Of a stretch of 43,991 nt of DNA, positions 22,986 through 32,400 are shown piece after piece. How positions within the stretch are numbered: the first letter of the stretch is position 1; each line of letters begins with the position of its first letter. Source of the stretch: Bifidobacteriaceae bacterium (GTDB lineage: Bacteria; Actinomycetota; Actinomycetes; Actinomycetales; WQXJ01); assembly GCA_031268215.1 (NCBI GenBank), contig JAIRXP010000051.1, positions 1-43,991 on the forward strand, written 5' to 3'. The position numbers were made by a program, and so were the translations under genes. Below the pieces are notes generated by a model. The model was not told the DNA's origin, did not search any database, and saw nothing but the letters and a program-made list of their open reading frames with translations.

Positions 22986-25604
22986 GTGAGCCCTGCCACT
23001 CGCGGCTCGGGGGCTGGCCAGCGACCCCGTGGTGATTCTGGAAGCGGCGGCGGCACTGAGCGCAATCGTGGTCCGGCCGGCCGGGCGGCCAAGGGTGCGT
23101 TACAAGGAGTGGCCCAGGGTGTGGGGGCAGGCGCTCGCCGCGTTGGGCGGGACGCCCGCAGCTTGCCCCCTGAACACCGGCGCGATGGCGCGGCGCTAGC
23201 TCTTATCTGCCTCGCCCTGGTGGTGGCGGCTCAGACCTGGTTCAGGTTGTCCGGTGCTGCCGGTGCCGTGATCGAGTGGGTGGTGGCGGGAAGCTTCGGC
23301 GTGCTTGGTAAGGCCCTTCCTGTGGTGCTGGCATTCTTGGCCGTGAGGCTGATGCGCCATCCTGAACAAAGCGAAGACAATGGCCGCATTTCAATCGGCT
23401 TCACAGCCCTGATCATTGCTTTAGCGGCCATGATCCATATTGGCCGGGGAATGCCCAGCCCGCGGGGCGAATGGGACCAAATCAGGGCAGCTGGCGGAGC
23501 CGTTGGCCTGATTGGAACGCCGCTGGCGGCGCTGGTCACGCCGGTCGTTGGATTCATGATTTTTGCGATCCTGGCCTTTTTTGGGCTGTTGGTTCTGACT
23601 AAGACTCCAGTCATGCGGATACCCCAGAGAGTCTCCCAAGGCCTGGCTGCCCTGGGCCTAAAACACGGCCAGCCACATGGGGGCAGGGAAGGCGCCGGCC
23701 GCCCCAGGGTGCCGGGCGGCTATGCCCATGATGAGGCCTACCGCCGGCCGGAGGATAGCTCCGCCGGCCGGCCCGGATCTGGCGCCAAGGCGGCCCGGTC
23801 TGGCGGCGACTCTGCTACGGAGCCCAACGCCCCGGCCCAGTCGGAAGAAGAAGTTACCGAAGTCTTCGATGAGGACCCAGACACGTCGGAATCCGCTGCC
23901 CAAGGCGACCCCGTCGAAGATGGCAGTGAGACGGAGAGTCGCCACGGCGGCATCGGGCAACAACCCGGTTCACGTGCCAAATCTGGCGCTGGACACGGGC
24001 TCCCAGCCAAGATCCCGGCTGGTGGCGCTCAAGGCGAATTGACCGGCAGTGTGCTTTATGAATTGCCGCGGCCGGGGCTGCTGGTCAAAGAACTGCCCCG
24101 AAGCGATCACGGCGAAGGCGCTGCCGCCATGGTCGAAGCGCTGACTGGTGTGTTTGACCAATTCTCCGTCGACGCGACCGTGACCGGGTTTACTTGCGGT
24201 CCAACCGTCACGCGCTATGAAGTCGAACTGGGGCCGGGCGTAAAGGTCGAACGGATCACGCAGCTACAACGGAATATCGCTTACGCGGTGGCCAGCCCCG
24301 AGATCAGGATTCTCTCGCCCATTCCGGGTAAGTCCGCGGTCGGGGTGGAGATCCCGAACAAGGAACGCGAAACCGTGCCGTTAGGGGATGTGTTGGCAAG
24401 CTCGGCCGCGCGGCGTAACTCCCACCCAATGGTTGTGGCGCTGGGCAAGGACGTTGGCGGCGGCTTCGTGGTGGCCAATCTGACAAAGATGCCGCACCTG
24501 CTCGTGGCTGGGGCGACTGGCTCGGGGAAGTCGTCGTTCGTCAACTCAATGGTGGTGTCGCTGCTGATGCGGGCCACGCCGGACCAGGTCCGGATGGTGT
24601 TGATTGACCCGAAGCGGGTTGAATTGACGATCTATGCCGGCATACCGCACCTCATCACGCCCATCATCACGGATCCCAAGAAAGCGGCGGAAGCCCTGGA
24701 TTGGGTGGTCCGGGAAATGGATCTGCGTTACGACGACCTGGAACGCTACGGGCTCAAGCACATAGATGACTTCAACAAGGCAGTCCGGTCCGGCTCTATC
24801 AAGGCCCCGGCGGACGCCAAACAGCCGTTGCGTCCCTACCCGTACCTGCTGGTCGTCGTAGATGAGCTGGCGGACTTGATGATGGTCGCACCACGGGACG
24901 TTGAAGCATCAGTCCAACGGATCACGCAACTGGCCCGGGCGGCTGGCATTCATCTGGTGGTCGCTACGCAGAGACCTTCGGTGGATGTGGTGACTGGCGT
25001 TATCAAGGCCAATATTCCTTCCCGCATGGCTTTCGCCACGACTTCCCAGACCGATTCCCGGGTGGTGCTGGACCAGCCGGGAGCGGAGAAGCTGATTGGC
25101 CAGGGTGACGCTTTGTTCCTGCCCTATGGTTCTTCGCGGCCGATGCGCTTGCAGGGCGCCTGGGTCGGGGAATCGGAAATCCACGCCGTGGTGGATTACG
25201 TCAAGTCCCAGGCGGAAGCCGAATACCGGCCAGATGTGATTGTGCAATCGTCGCGGCGCAGGGTGGTGGAAGACGACATTGGCGATGACCTGGACCTGCT
25301 GCTCCAGGCCGCTGAGCAGGTCGTCACCACTCAATTCGGGTCCACATCCATGCTGCAACGCAAACTGCGGATCGGCTTCGCCAAGGCGGGCCGGCTGATG
25401 GATCTGCTGGAGAGTCGTGGTGTGGTTGGGCCATCGGAAGGCGCCAAGGCCCGGCAAGTGCTGGTCCCGCCGGAGGCGCTACAGGCCACTGTGGCGCTGC
25501 TTAGCGGAGACGACCCGCCCACGGTGGACCCGGCGGCTCAGGCCGGTCCGGCGGCCGGATCCTCAGATGATGAAGACGCCGCCGTCCCAGAGGAATCGGA
25601 TTAA
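22986..25604 (+). CDS. ftsK: DNA translocase FtsK
   Basis: 872 residues. FtsK pumps DNA at the septum toward KOPS-directed dif sites and completes chromosome segregation. A basic N-terminus is followed by about four membrane segments (residues ~68-205), then a Gly/Ala/Glu-rich linker to ~345. The alpha/beta motor has Walker A GATGSGKSS near residue 508 and Walker B LLVVVDELADLMM near 620, with ATQRPSVDVVTGVIKANIPS after it. A gamma winged helix (~767-840: LLLQAAEQVVTTQFGSTSML and RIGFAKAGRLMDLLESRGV) reads KOPS. GTG 22986 is the first canonical start in frame, but 30 plausible codons lie upstream, so the true start may be further left. Confidence 0.93.
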   Translation: MSPATRGSGAGQRPRGDSGSGGGTERNRGPAGRAAKGALQGVAQGVGAGARRVGRDARSLPPEHRRDGAALALICLALVVAAQTWFRLSGAAGAVIEWVVAGSFGVLGKALPVVLAFLAVRLMRHPEQSEDNGRISIGFTALIIALAAMIHIGRGMPSPRGEWDQIRAAGGAVGLIGTPLAALVTPVVGFMIFAILAFFGLLVLTKTPVMRIPQRVSQGLAALGLKHGQPHGGREGAGRPRVPGGYAHDEAYRRPEDSSAGRPGSGAKAARSGGDSATEPNAPAQSEEEVTEVFDEDPDTSESAAQGDPVEDGSETESRHGGIGQQPGSRAKSGAGHGLPAKIPAGGAQGELTGSVLYELPRPGLLVKELPRSDHGEGAAAMVEALTGVFDQFSVDATVTGFTCGPTVTRYEVELGPGVKVERITQLQRNIAYAVASPEIRILSPIPGKSAVGVEIPNKERETVPLGDVLASSAARRNSHPMVVALGKDVGGGFVVANLTKMPHLLVAGATGSGKSSFVNSMVVSLLMRATPDQVRMVLIDPKRVELTIYAGIPHLITPIITDPKKAAEALDWVVREMDLRYDDLERYGLKHIDDFNKAVRSGSIKAPADAKQPLRPYPYLLVVVDELADLMMVAPRDVEASVQRITQLARAAGIHLVVATQRPSVDVVTGVIKANIPSRMAFATTSQTDSRVVLDQPGAEKLIGQGDALFLPYGSSRPMRLQGAWVGESEIHAVVDYVKSQAEAEYRPDVIVQSSRRRVVEDDIGDDLDLLLQAAEQVVTTQFGSTSMLQRKLRIGFAKAGRLMDLLESRGVVGPSEGAKARQVLVPPEALQATVALLSGDDPPTVDPAAQAGPAAGSSDDEDAAVPEESD

Positions 25605-25732
25605 GCCGCAGCCATGTTGACGGGGGCAAGTACGCGCAGCGACCTGTCCCGCTCCAGCCGCACCATGCCCGCCTCAATCTGGTCCAGATCCTCCAACAGG
25701 CCGCGCATGGACTGGCTGTTCAGACGCACCAA
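25601..25732 (-). pseudogene. Truncated 3' gene fragment or tiny ORF overlapping the ftsK stop
   Basis: The reverse strand encodes 43 residues from TTG 25732 (LVRLNSQSMRGLLEDLDQ, then IEAGMVRLERDRSLRVLAPV) to TAA at 25601-25603, which overlaps the ftsK TAA tail to tail. The helical, charged composition looks like real protein. The frame closes on its upstream side at 25742-25744, exactly where the inverted-repeat element begins, so the fragment is probably the 3' end of a gene cut by that insertion. I do not recognise the family. A stand-alone small protein is possible but has no ribosome-binding site. Confidence 0.4.
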
Positions 25733-25739
25733 GGGCGAT

Positions 25740-25894
25740 TGTCACGGCTGGGGTCTTTCCTATGGCGGGTGGGATGGCCGCTGTCACGATTGGTGTCTTT
25801 TTGGTCTGGTGGTCTCAGGCGGACACGGCGGTGACCTGGGCTTTTACTAGCTGTCAGGTCGGGTCGCTGGATAGGAAAGACACCAGGTGTGACA
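25740..25894. mobile_element. MITE-like element with 24-bp imperfect terminal inverted repeats
   Basis: The left end (25740-25763) begins TGTCACGGCTGGGGTC and ends TTTCCTAT. The right end (25871-25894), read on the reverse strand, begins TGTCACACCTGGTGTC and ends TTTCCTAT. The two agree at about 21 of 24 positions. A third, direct copy of the end sequence starts at 25782 (TGTCACGATTGGTGTC then TTTTTGG), so one element may be nested in another or have slipped ends. The 155 bp carry no gene. Ends starting TGTCA are common in insertion sequences, so this is best read as a small non-autonomous derivative. A target-site duplication is not evident. Confidence 0.6.
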
Positions 25895-26254
25895 GTTGTG
25901 GCTTGGGGTGTGGTTGGAAAAAGCCAAGACCGTGGATATGGCGATGAATGCGTCCTCATGGATGCCCGGAAGGGGTCTGGACCTGGGGGTTAGAGGGCCC
26001 AGTGTGGGGGTTAAAGTGGCGGACTGGCGGACCCGTCTGCCATCCCGCCGTTCAGCGCTGGTGTTCTAGCGGTGGCCCTGAGATCGCAGGAACCCAAGGC
26101 AGCAAGACTGCGCCTCTTCAGCGGCCGGTAATGGGACACCTGCCTAGCGGCGCCACGACACCAGCTGTGACCTGCCCCTTGAACATCTAGCTGCTCCCGA
26201 GTAGCTACCACCCCGGCTCACCCCACAGCCCCAGCGGTGCTGGCGAAGAGCCAC
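25895..26254. other. 360 bp without a recognisable gene between the element and pgsA
   Basis: Short open frames here have no ribosome-binding site and no protein-like composition. A small direct repeat (GGCGGACTGGCGGAC) is the only structure seen. It may be decayed insertion or gene debris behind ftsK. Confidence 0.5.
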
Positions 26255-26260
26255 TAGGCT
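26255..26260 (+). promoter_or_regulatory. Candidate -10 box of a leaderless pgsA promoter
   Basis: TAGGCT is followed by exactly 6 nt and the GTG start of pgsA. The same TAGGCT-N6-GTG arrangement precedes lspA. No -35 is visible. Confidence 0.45.
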
Positions 26261-26266
26261 AGGGAC

Positions 26267-27529
26267 GTGCCGATCAGCTCCGGGGAGCCCGAGGCTAAGC
26301 CTCCCCTCGTCAACATAGCCAACGGGCTGACGCTGATCCGTTTAGTTCTGGTTCCGGTGTTCATTGTGCTGTTTGTACATGACGGCGCGACCGCACCGAT
26401 CTGGCGTTTGGCGGCCACGGCCGCCTTCCTTGCTGCCGCCATAACTGACCGCTTTGACGGGCACTTGGCCCGCAGTCGGGGCCTGGTCACGGATTTCGGC
26501 AAGCTGGCGGATCCGATAGCCGACAAAGCGCTGGTTGCCGCCGCTTTGATCTGTCTGTCCGTCTACGGATTGTTGTCTTGGTGGGTCACGGGAATCATCC
26601 TTGGCCGCGAGGTGGCGGTCACGGTGATCCGGCTGATGGTGAGGAAGCACAAGGTCATGGCCGCGTCTTGGGGCGGCAAAGTCAAGACGGTGACGCAGAT
26701 GAGCGCCATCACTGGCTACCTGCTGCCGCCGCAGTGGATCGACGATTATGTGCCCTGGTTAGCGCTGGTCATTTTCGTCTTGATGGTGCTGGCTGTGGCG
26801 GTGACGGTCGCCACTGGCATTGATTACGCCGTGTCGGCCTGGGACATTGTTCGCGCCGCCAAGAGCCCAGCGGTTACGGCTGATCCAGCGCCTGAGCCGG
26901 TTGACGCTGCGCCTGCGGACAGCGCAGAAACCCCGGCTGCGGCCGTCGAACCGGTCACGCCGCGTGAGGCTCTGCCTCCCGCACCTGTTGTTGACGCTGC
27001 GCCTGCGGACAGCGCAGAAACCCCGGCTGTGGTCGTCGAACCGGTCACGCCGCGTGAGGCTCTGCCTCCCGCACCTGTTGTTGACGCTGCGCCTGCGGAC
27101 AGCGCAGAAACCCCGGCTGCGGTCGTCGAACCGGTCACGCCGCATGAGGCTCTGCCTCCCGCACCTGTTGTGGCTGCCGAACCACCGGAACCCGCTCAGG
27201 AGGCGATGCCGTGGCCCACGCCCGCTCCCCGGCCCATTCTTATTCCGGAGCGAGTGTCACGGCCCCTTCCGGCTCCAGCCCCCAGGTCCGTTTCCGCTCC
27301 GGCTCCGTCCCCCGCTATCCCGGCCGAAGCGGCCGCGGAACCAGCCCCAGCTCCGCCGCGGATCGAAACGGGGCCCGCCTCGGCGGCATCGGCGGATGTG
27401 CCAGCTCCAGCCGCGGATACCACGCTGGACCCAGCGCGAGCCGCGGCTCAAGCCCAGCTCGCCGAATTGAAACGCCGTATAGGGTGGGGCGCGAAGCCGC
27501 TGCCCGGCGGCAGCGGGGGAGAGGAGTGA
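26267..27529 (+). CDS. pgsA: CDP-alcohol phosphatidyltransferase (PgsA-like) with a long repeat-containing C-terminal tail
   Basis: 420 residues. Residues ~12-200 are a membrane-embedded CDP-diacylglycerol:glycerol-3-phosphate phosphatidyltransferase, which makes phosphatidylglycerophosphate for anionic phospholipids. The active-site pattern DxxDGxxAR...G...D...D is present as DRFDGHLARSRG and DFGKLADPIADK, and several membrane segments follow. The remaining ~220 residues are Pro/Ala/Glu-rich and include three near-identical 30-residue repeats (residues ~212-301); usual family length is about 200. The extreme C-terminus AAQAQLAELKRRIGWGA looks helical. GTG 26267 lies 6 nt after TAGGCT. The order ftsK-pgsA-cinA-clgR is conserved, which supports the call. 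Confidence 0.9.
   Translation: MPISSGEPEAKPPLVNIANGLTLIRLVLVPVFIVLFVHDGATAPIWRLAATAAFLAAAITDRFDGHLARSRGLVTDFGKLADPIADKALVAAALICLSVYGLLSWWVTGIILGREVAVTVIRLMVRKHKVMAASWGGKVKTVTQMSAITGYLLPPQWIDDYVPWLALVIFVLMVLAVAVTVATGIDYAVSAWDIVRAAKSPAVTADPAPEPVDAAPADSAETPAAAVEPVTPREALPPAPVVDAAPADSAETPAVVVEPVTPREALPPAPVVDAAPADSAETPAAVVEPVTPHEALPPAPVVAAEPPEPAQEAMPWPTPAPRPILIPERVSRPLPAPAPRSVSAPAPSPAIPAEAAAEPAPAPPRIETGPASAASADVPAPAADTTLDPARAAAQAQLAELKRRIGWGAKPLPGGSGGEE
26900..27169 (+). repeat. Three tandem 90-bp repeats inside pgsA
   Basis: Units begin at 26900, 26990 and 27080 and differ by only a few bases. Each encodes 30 residues starting VDAAPADSAETPA and ending EALPPAPV. Near-identity at DNA level, including silent positions, points to recent duplication, so copy number may vary between strains. 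Confidence 0.92.
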
Positions 27530-27532
27530 AGG

Positions 27533-28051
27533 ATGTCGCCATTCCGCAAAATCGGGGGAATAGACAATGAGACACGCGCCGTCGCGCTGGTTGGGCTGCT
27601 GCGAGAGCACGGGTTGACGGTCGCAACGGCCGAATCGCTGACCGGGGGACTGGTCAGCGCGGTGATCGTCGATGTGCCCGGCGCCTCAGCCGTGTTGCGC
27701 GGGGCAGTGGTCGCGTACGCCAACGAGATCAAACGGGACCTGCTCGGTGTGGACGCGGAACTGCTGGAGGACCGCGGCGCGGTCAACGGTACAGCCGCAG
27801 CTCAGATGGCTATTGGCGTCCGCAAACTGATGGGCGCTGACGTTGGGATATCGACGACCGGCGTGGCTGGGCCGGACCCGGCCGATGGCGTTGAACCGGG
27901 CATGGCATTCGTCGCTTGCTCGTGGGCCAAGGATGAACCGGCCGTAAGGGCCCTGCGGTTGGAGGGCGACCGGGCCCAGGTGCGGACCCAAGTGGTTACC
28001 CGTGCGCTCGAATTGGCGGAGGCGACGATTCGCCAGACTTCCGGGATTTGA
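27533..28051 (+). CDS. cinA: CinA-family nicotinamide-nucleotide amidohydrolase (PncC type)
   Basis: 172 residues corresponding to the C-terminal CinA domain alone. Motifs are VATAESLTGGLVSAVIVDVP with the catalytic Ser region, VLRGAVVAYANEIKRDLLGV, and GISTTGVAGPDPADG. The enzyme deamidates NMN to NaMN in pyridine nucleotide recycling. ATG 27533 follows pgsA by 3 bp, with GAGAGGAG as ribosome-binding site in the pgsA end, so the two are translationally linked. The short stand-alone form is the normal actinobacterial version. Confidence 0.9.
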   Translation: MSPFRKIGGIDNETRAVALVGLLREHGLTVATAESLTGGLVSAVIVDVPGASAVLRGAVVAYANEIKRDLLGVDAELLEDRGAVNGTAAAQMAIGVRKLMGADVGISTTGVAGPDPADGVEPGMAFVACSWAKDEPAVRALRLEGDRAQVRTQVVTRALELAEATIRQTSGI

Positions 28052-28216
28052 CCGGGAATATAGACTTGGCTGAGAGCGTTTAGGCCGGTGATGAAGAACC
28101 AACCAATGACACCGAGCAGGTCCGCCAATCACATGGCGAGCCTGAAGCGGTACCGTTTAACCAAGAATCACACACCGGCACCAGTCGACAATCCTAAGAA
28201 GGGGGGTGCCAAGCCA

Positions 28217-28513
28217 ATGGTGCTGTTACGAAACGAACTCGGCAGCGTACTTCGAGCCAACCGGCTCCGTCAGCGACGGACGTTGCGTGACGTGTCGGCC
28301 GCGGCCAAGGTTTCGTTGGGCTACTTAAGCGAAGTCGAGCGCGGACAGAAGGAAGCTAGTTCCGAGCTGTTGGCGTCGATCTGCGACGCGTTAGGCATGC
28401 CCTTGTGGGTGACCTTACGCGAAGTGTCGGACCGATTAGGCGCGCAGGATGCGCATTGGGTACCGGATACCCCGGAGGCCCTGTTTGAAGATGAGTTGGC
28501 CAGCGTCAGCTGA
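28217..28513 (+). CDS. clgR: XRE-family regulator ClgR
   Basis: 98 residues. A Cro/CI-type helix-turn-helix fills most of the protein: LGSVLRANRLRQRRTLRDVS, then AAKVSLGYLSEVERGQKEAS, then SELLASICDALGMP. This block is nearly the same in all actinobacterial ClgR proteins, which activate clp protease and related genes under envelope or proteolytic stress. ATG 28217 gives the family-like MVLLRNELG start and has an AAGGGGGG stretch upstream; the frame is open to 28088 but that part is not conserved. The C-terminus is shorter than in streptomycetes. It follows cinA by 165 bp. Confidence 0.92.
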   Translation: MVLLRNELGSVLRANRLRQRRTLRDVSAAAKVSLGYLSEVERGQKEASSELLASICDALGMPLWVTLREVSDRLGAQDAHWVPDTPEALFEDELASVS

Positions 28514-28538
28514 CGCTCGCCGCGCCAATTGATCATCG

Positions 28539-28570
28539 CTGTGAGCGTCGCCTACGGGCGGCGCTCACAG
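28539..28570. terminator. Bidirectional terminator between clgR and nei2
   Basis: CTGTGAGCGTCGCC (28539-28552), loop TACG, GGCGGCGCTCACAG (28557-28570), a 14-bp stem with one G-T pair, in the 90-bp convergent gap. A second short palindrome (AGCGTCAGCTGACGCT, 28502-28517) covers the clgR stop. No T-run is seen on either side. Confidence 0.6.
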
Positions 28571-28603
28571 CCAGTTAACCAGCCGGAACACTAATACGCT
28601 TGG

Positions 28604-29401
28604 CTAGTCCGGTTGGCAGGTGGGGCAGTAGAACGCCGGCCGGTCCAAGGGCGGCTGACCAACCCGCATGACCTTGACGGGCGTTGAACAACGCCGGCAG
28701 GGGCGGTTCTCGCGGCCATGGACCAGACTGGTTTGGCCCCGCCCGGTCAGGCCAGTGGCGGTCGGAGTGCGGGAACGGACTGATCGCCAAAGCAAACGGC
28801 GGGCCTCACTGAGGAGCCCCGGCAAGTCCGGCACGGCCGCCACCGGCCGGTCCGGCCGGACCCGCCATGCGAACAGCGATTCGGCCATGTAGATGGTGCC
28901 TATCCCAGCCACCACGGTCTGATCCAGCAAAGTGGCGCCAACCCCGCGCTGTCCCTGGGCGGCTAGCCGCACGGCCGCCTGGTCAGGATCAAATCCATCA
29001 GCCATGACATCCGGGCCCAACCGCCCCGTCAGGCGCTGAAGATCACGGGTTCGGAGCAGATCCGCCATCCCCAGCTGGTGCCCTATGGCGACCCATGCCT
29101 GATTCGCCAAGACCGCCCGAGCCGTCCACTGCCTGGATCGCGAGCCGGCGCCAGGACGGCCCGCCCGAGCCTTTTCGACCAGCCAGGCACCATCCATGCG
29201 CAAATGAGACCGGAATGTGAAACCAGAATCCAGCCCCACCAGGACGTGCTTGCCGTAAGCGTGAACCGATTCGACTGTCTGCCCGGTCAGGTCGACCGAA
29301 CCCAGACTGGGCCAGCGGAACCGGCAGTAGGTGATGACTTGGCCGGTCAGCACCTGGTCCAAGCGTGCCGCCACACGGCGGAGAATGTCTCCTTCCGGCA
29401 T
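28604..29401 (-). CDS. nei2: Fpg/Nei-family DNA glycosylase (Nei2-like)
   Basis: 265 residues. These bifunctional glycosylase/AP-lyases remove oxidised bases. The N-terminus MPEGD carries the catalytic Pro2 and Glu3 and is followed by ILRRVAARLDQVLTG. The middle has the helix-two-turn-helix (GATLLDQTVVAGIGTIYMAESLFAWRVRP). The C-terminal zinc finger has CRRC and CPTC pairs around an RVGQPPLDRPAFY loop. The MPEGD start and this finger point to the Nei rather than the MutM branch (MPELP). Its ATG overlaps the lhr stop (TGATG), so it is translated with lhr. Confidence 0.9.
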   Translation of the reverse strand: MPEGDILRRVAARLDQVLTGQVITYCRFRWPSLGSVDLTGQTVESVHAYGKHVLVGLDSGFTFRSHLRMDGAWLVEKARAGRPGAGSRSRQWTARAVLANQAWVAIGHQLGMADLLRTRDLQRLTGRLGPDVMADGFDPDQAAVRLAAQGQRGVGATLLDQTVVAGIGTIYMAESLFAWRVRPDRPVAAVPDLPGLLSEARRLLWRSVRSRTPTATGLTGRGQTSLVHGRENRPCRRCSTPVKVMRVGQPPLDRPAFYCPTCQPD

Positions 29402-32400
29402 CAGGACCGGCCTCTCTTGACCAGCCCGGAGGGCGTCACCGCGAATCCGGCGGCGACCAGCGCTTCGGCAGCCGGGGCCAGCCGGGCATGTGCCCCAAGA
29501 GCGTCCTCGCCATCCAGACGGGCCACTCTCAACGCGCCGATCTGGCCCGCCGCGACGGCGTTGGCCAGGGCCTGGGCCGCCCGCTCCAGCACGGACTGAT
29601 CAGCGACGAAGGCCATCGCCGTACGGCCACCGCGTTCCAGGTAAAAGACCAGGTGGCCATCAACTAGCACGACTATCGCGCCGCCCGTTCGGCCAGGCCG
29701 GTGCGCGCCCGGGTGAGCCGGCCAAGGCAGGGCTGCTCCATACGGATTGGCGGGATCAGTCGCGGCTAGCACCAATACCGCGCTGAAATCCGCCGCCGCC
29801 CGTAGTTGGTCTGGAACCGGCGGCAAGGCGAACTGTGACCCGCCCAGATGCTCAATGAAGTATCCGCGTCGGATTGAGCCGGCCTCTTCCATGGCGCTGA
29901 GCACCGGGTAAACCTGGGCGAACGTCGTCTCCGATGCCGCCGCTCCCCGAGTCACCACCCCGTAGCGTTCCAACAGGGCCAGTGCCGTGGCGGCCACCCG
30001 TCGCGCCGGGTCACCCTGGCCGCGAGCCGCCGGCGTTGGAGCCAGGGCCCAGCGCGCGGCCAGAGAGGGATCTGGCCGTCCAGTTCCGTCGATGCCGCCC
30101 GTCGCTTTCGGGCCCACACTGTCACCAACGCTGCCCACCCAGTTAGGCCCCCCGCTGTCGCCTCCGCGGTCGCCTCGGATCAGGCCGGCGCTGGCGCCCA
30201 GCGCTGGTGGCAAGGTCAGGCGGTGGCCCAAGGACCGTGCTCGCGGCGGCCGGCGGGACACCTTGTGGACGGTCCGGCCGCCAGACAGGAAGGCTCGCAG
30301 CGGATGGAATGAATCGGCGGTCACCCAGCCGCCCCAAACCAGATCCCACACGGCAGCCCGCAAGTCTGCCGCGCCAGGCTCAAGCTCTAGGCGTTCGGCC
30401 ATCTCGAAAGGCCAAAAGGCGCCGCCGCCAGATAGCAGATCCAGCAGGTTGGCTGCCAGCGTCCCGGCGGATGCCGGCTCGCAATCCGCCAGCAGGGCGT
30501 CTTCCGAGCCCAGAGCCAGCAACCGGACGGTCCCGTCCGCCGCAGCGGTCTTGCCCTGGCCCACCCACGCCACCTCCCCGGCAGCGATCAACTCATCAAG
30601 GGCGCCGGGTGAGTAGTCAGTTACCCGGCTGGGCAGGATGAGCGACTCAATCGCGGAGGCCGGCAGGGCGGCCCCGGCCAATGAACTGATCGCGGTCAAT
30701 ACGCCGTCCGCTCCGCGCAGGCGGCCAATCTGCTGCCAATCCGGAGCGAAAGCGCCTAGCGCGTGCCCAGGTACTGGCTCGATTTGCTGGCGCAGCGCCG
30801 CCAGCGAGCGGCGGCGTAACCGGGTAACAACGCCAGGGTCGCAGTAGTCTGGGCCACCGTGGCCGCCCGCTTCGGGCGGCCTGAGCCGGCCCCGAACACA
30901 TTGTCCTTGGCGGGTCGCCACTTCCAGCTCACGCTCCGCCACGGCCACTCCCAGCCCAAACTCCTGGGCCAGGCCAGAAGCCTCGAACGGGCCATGATGG
31001 CGAATGAAACGCCTGATCAACGCCCCAAGTGGGTCCTGGCTTGGAGCTAGCAGGGCCTCGGGGAGGCCGGCTGGCAAGGCCACTCCCAAACCATCACGCA
31101 AGACCGCCGCGTCCTCCACGGACGCCCAGCGGGTCTGCCCGGCCAGGCGGATCTCTATCACCCGGCGGGCGGCGGTGAGGGATTCAACCCATTCACGCCA
31201 CGGTCCGGCGGTTGATTCGTCCAGTCTTTCAGCGCTCAATGGGCCCAGCTCCCGGAGCATGTCGGCCAACTGCTCGGCGCTGGTAGCCTGGCGCTCTGGT
31301 ACGCGACGGGACAATTCGGCATCGGCGGTTAACACCACCGCTGGGTCCAACAAGTCGGCCAAATCACTGGCTGGGCCGGAGCCCAGCAGTTCGGACAGCA
31401 TGGCTGGGTCGAGGCTCAGCGCGGCGGCCCGGCGTTCGGCCAGCGGAGCGTCACCGTCGTAGAGGAACTGAGCGGTGTAGCCAAAGGCCACGGCGCTGGC
31501 GAAGGGCGATGGCGAACTGGTCTGGACATCAACCAAGCGGACGTGGCGTTGCTCAATCGCTCGCATCAATTCGGTCAACGCTGGTACGTCAAAGTCATCC
31601 TGGAGGGTTTCGCGGACCGCCTCCATCACCACAGGGAAATCATTGAATTGAGACGCGACCTGCAGAAGCTGTTGGGCCCTGTGTCGCTGCTGCCAAAGTG
31701 GTTGGCGCTTGCCCGGAGACCGCCGAGGCAACACCAGCGCCCGTGCCGCGGCCTGACGGAAACGGGCCGCGAAATGTGCCGTGCCGGCGATGGCCGCTGT
31801 CACGGCTGGCCCCACTTCATCAGCGCTGATTAACACGTCCAGGGAGGCGTCCTCGGCCAATTCTGGTAGGCGCAGCATGATCCCGTCATCTGAGGGCATC
31901 ACCTGGGCGTCGAAGCCATAACGGTCACGTAAGCGGGCCCCCAACACCGCCGCCCAAGCGCCGTTGACTCGTCCGCCCCACACGGAGTGGATCATGATCC
32001 GAGTGTCCCCCAGTTCATCCGGAAAGCGTTCCACCACCAACGTCCGGTCATCTGGCAACTGGCCTGTCGCTTCGCGCTGGTCAATCAAGTAATCGACCAG
32101 ATTGTTGGCGGCCCATTCGTCCAGCCCTTGGCTGGCCAAGTGGGCCTTGGCCTGATCCGGTGCGACCGCCGCTGTCAGCCTTATGAATTCGCCAATCGCC
32201 GCGCCCAGTTCCGCTGGACGGGAAGGTGAGTCGCCCTTCCAGAAAGGCAAACGGCCTGGCAGGCCCGGCGCGGGCGTGACGTAGACGGCGTTGGGCGTGA
32301 TGTCTTGGATACGCCAGGTGGATGATCCAAGCATGAACGTGTCCCCGACGCGAGATTCGTACACCATCTCCTCATCGAGGTCGCCAACCCGCTTGGAACT

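Noticed and set aside
22655..23092. 145-codon reverse frame upstream of ftsK
   Set aside because: Composition is Arg/Pro-rich and it overlaps the ftsK N-terminal coding stretch; no start signal is seen.
25614..25850. 78-codon forward frame behind ftsK
   Set aside because: It runs through the inverted-repeat element, has no ribosome-binding site, and the reverse strand has the more protein-like fragment.
26759..27470. Arg-rich repeat frames on both strands over the pgsA tail, and a CRISPR-like look of the 90-bp units
   Set aside because: All are shadows of the in-frame 30-residue repeats. The units are contiguous with no variable spacers, so this is not a CRISPR array.
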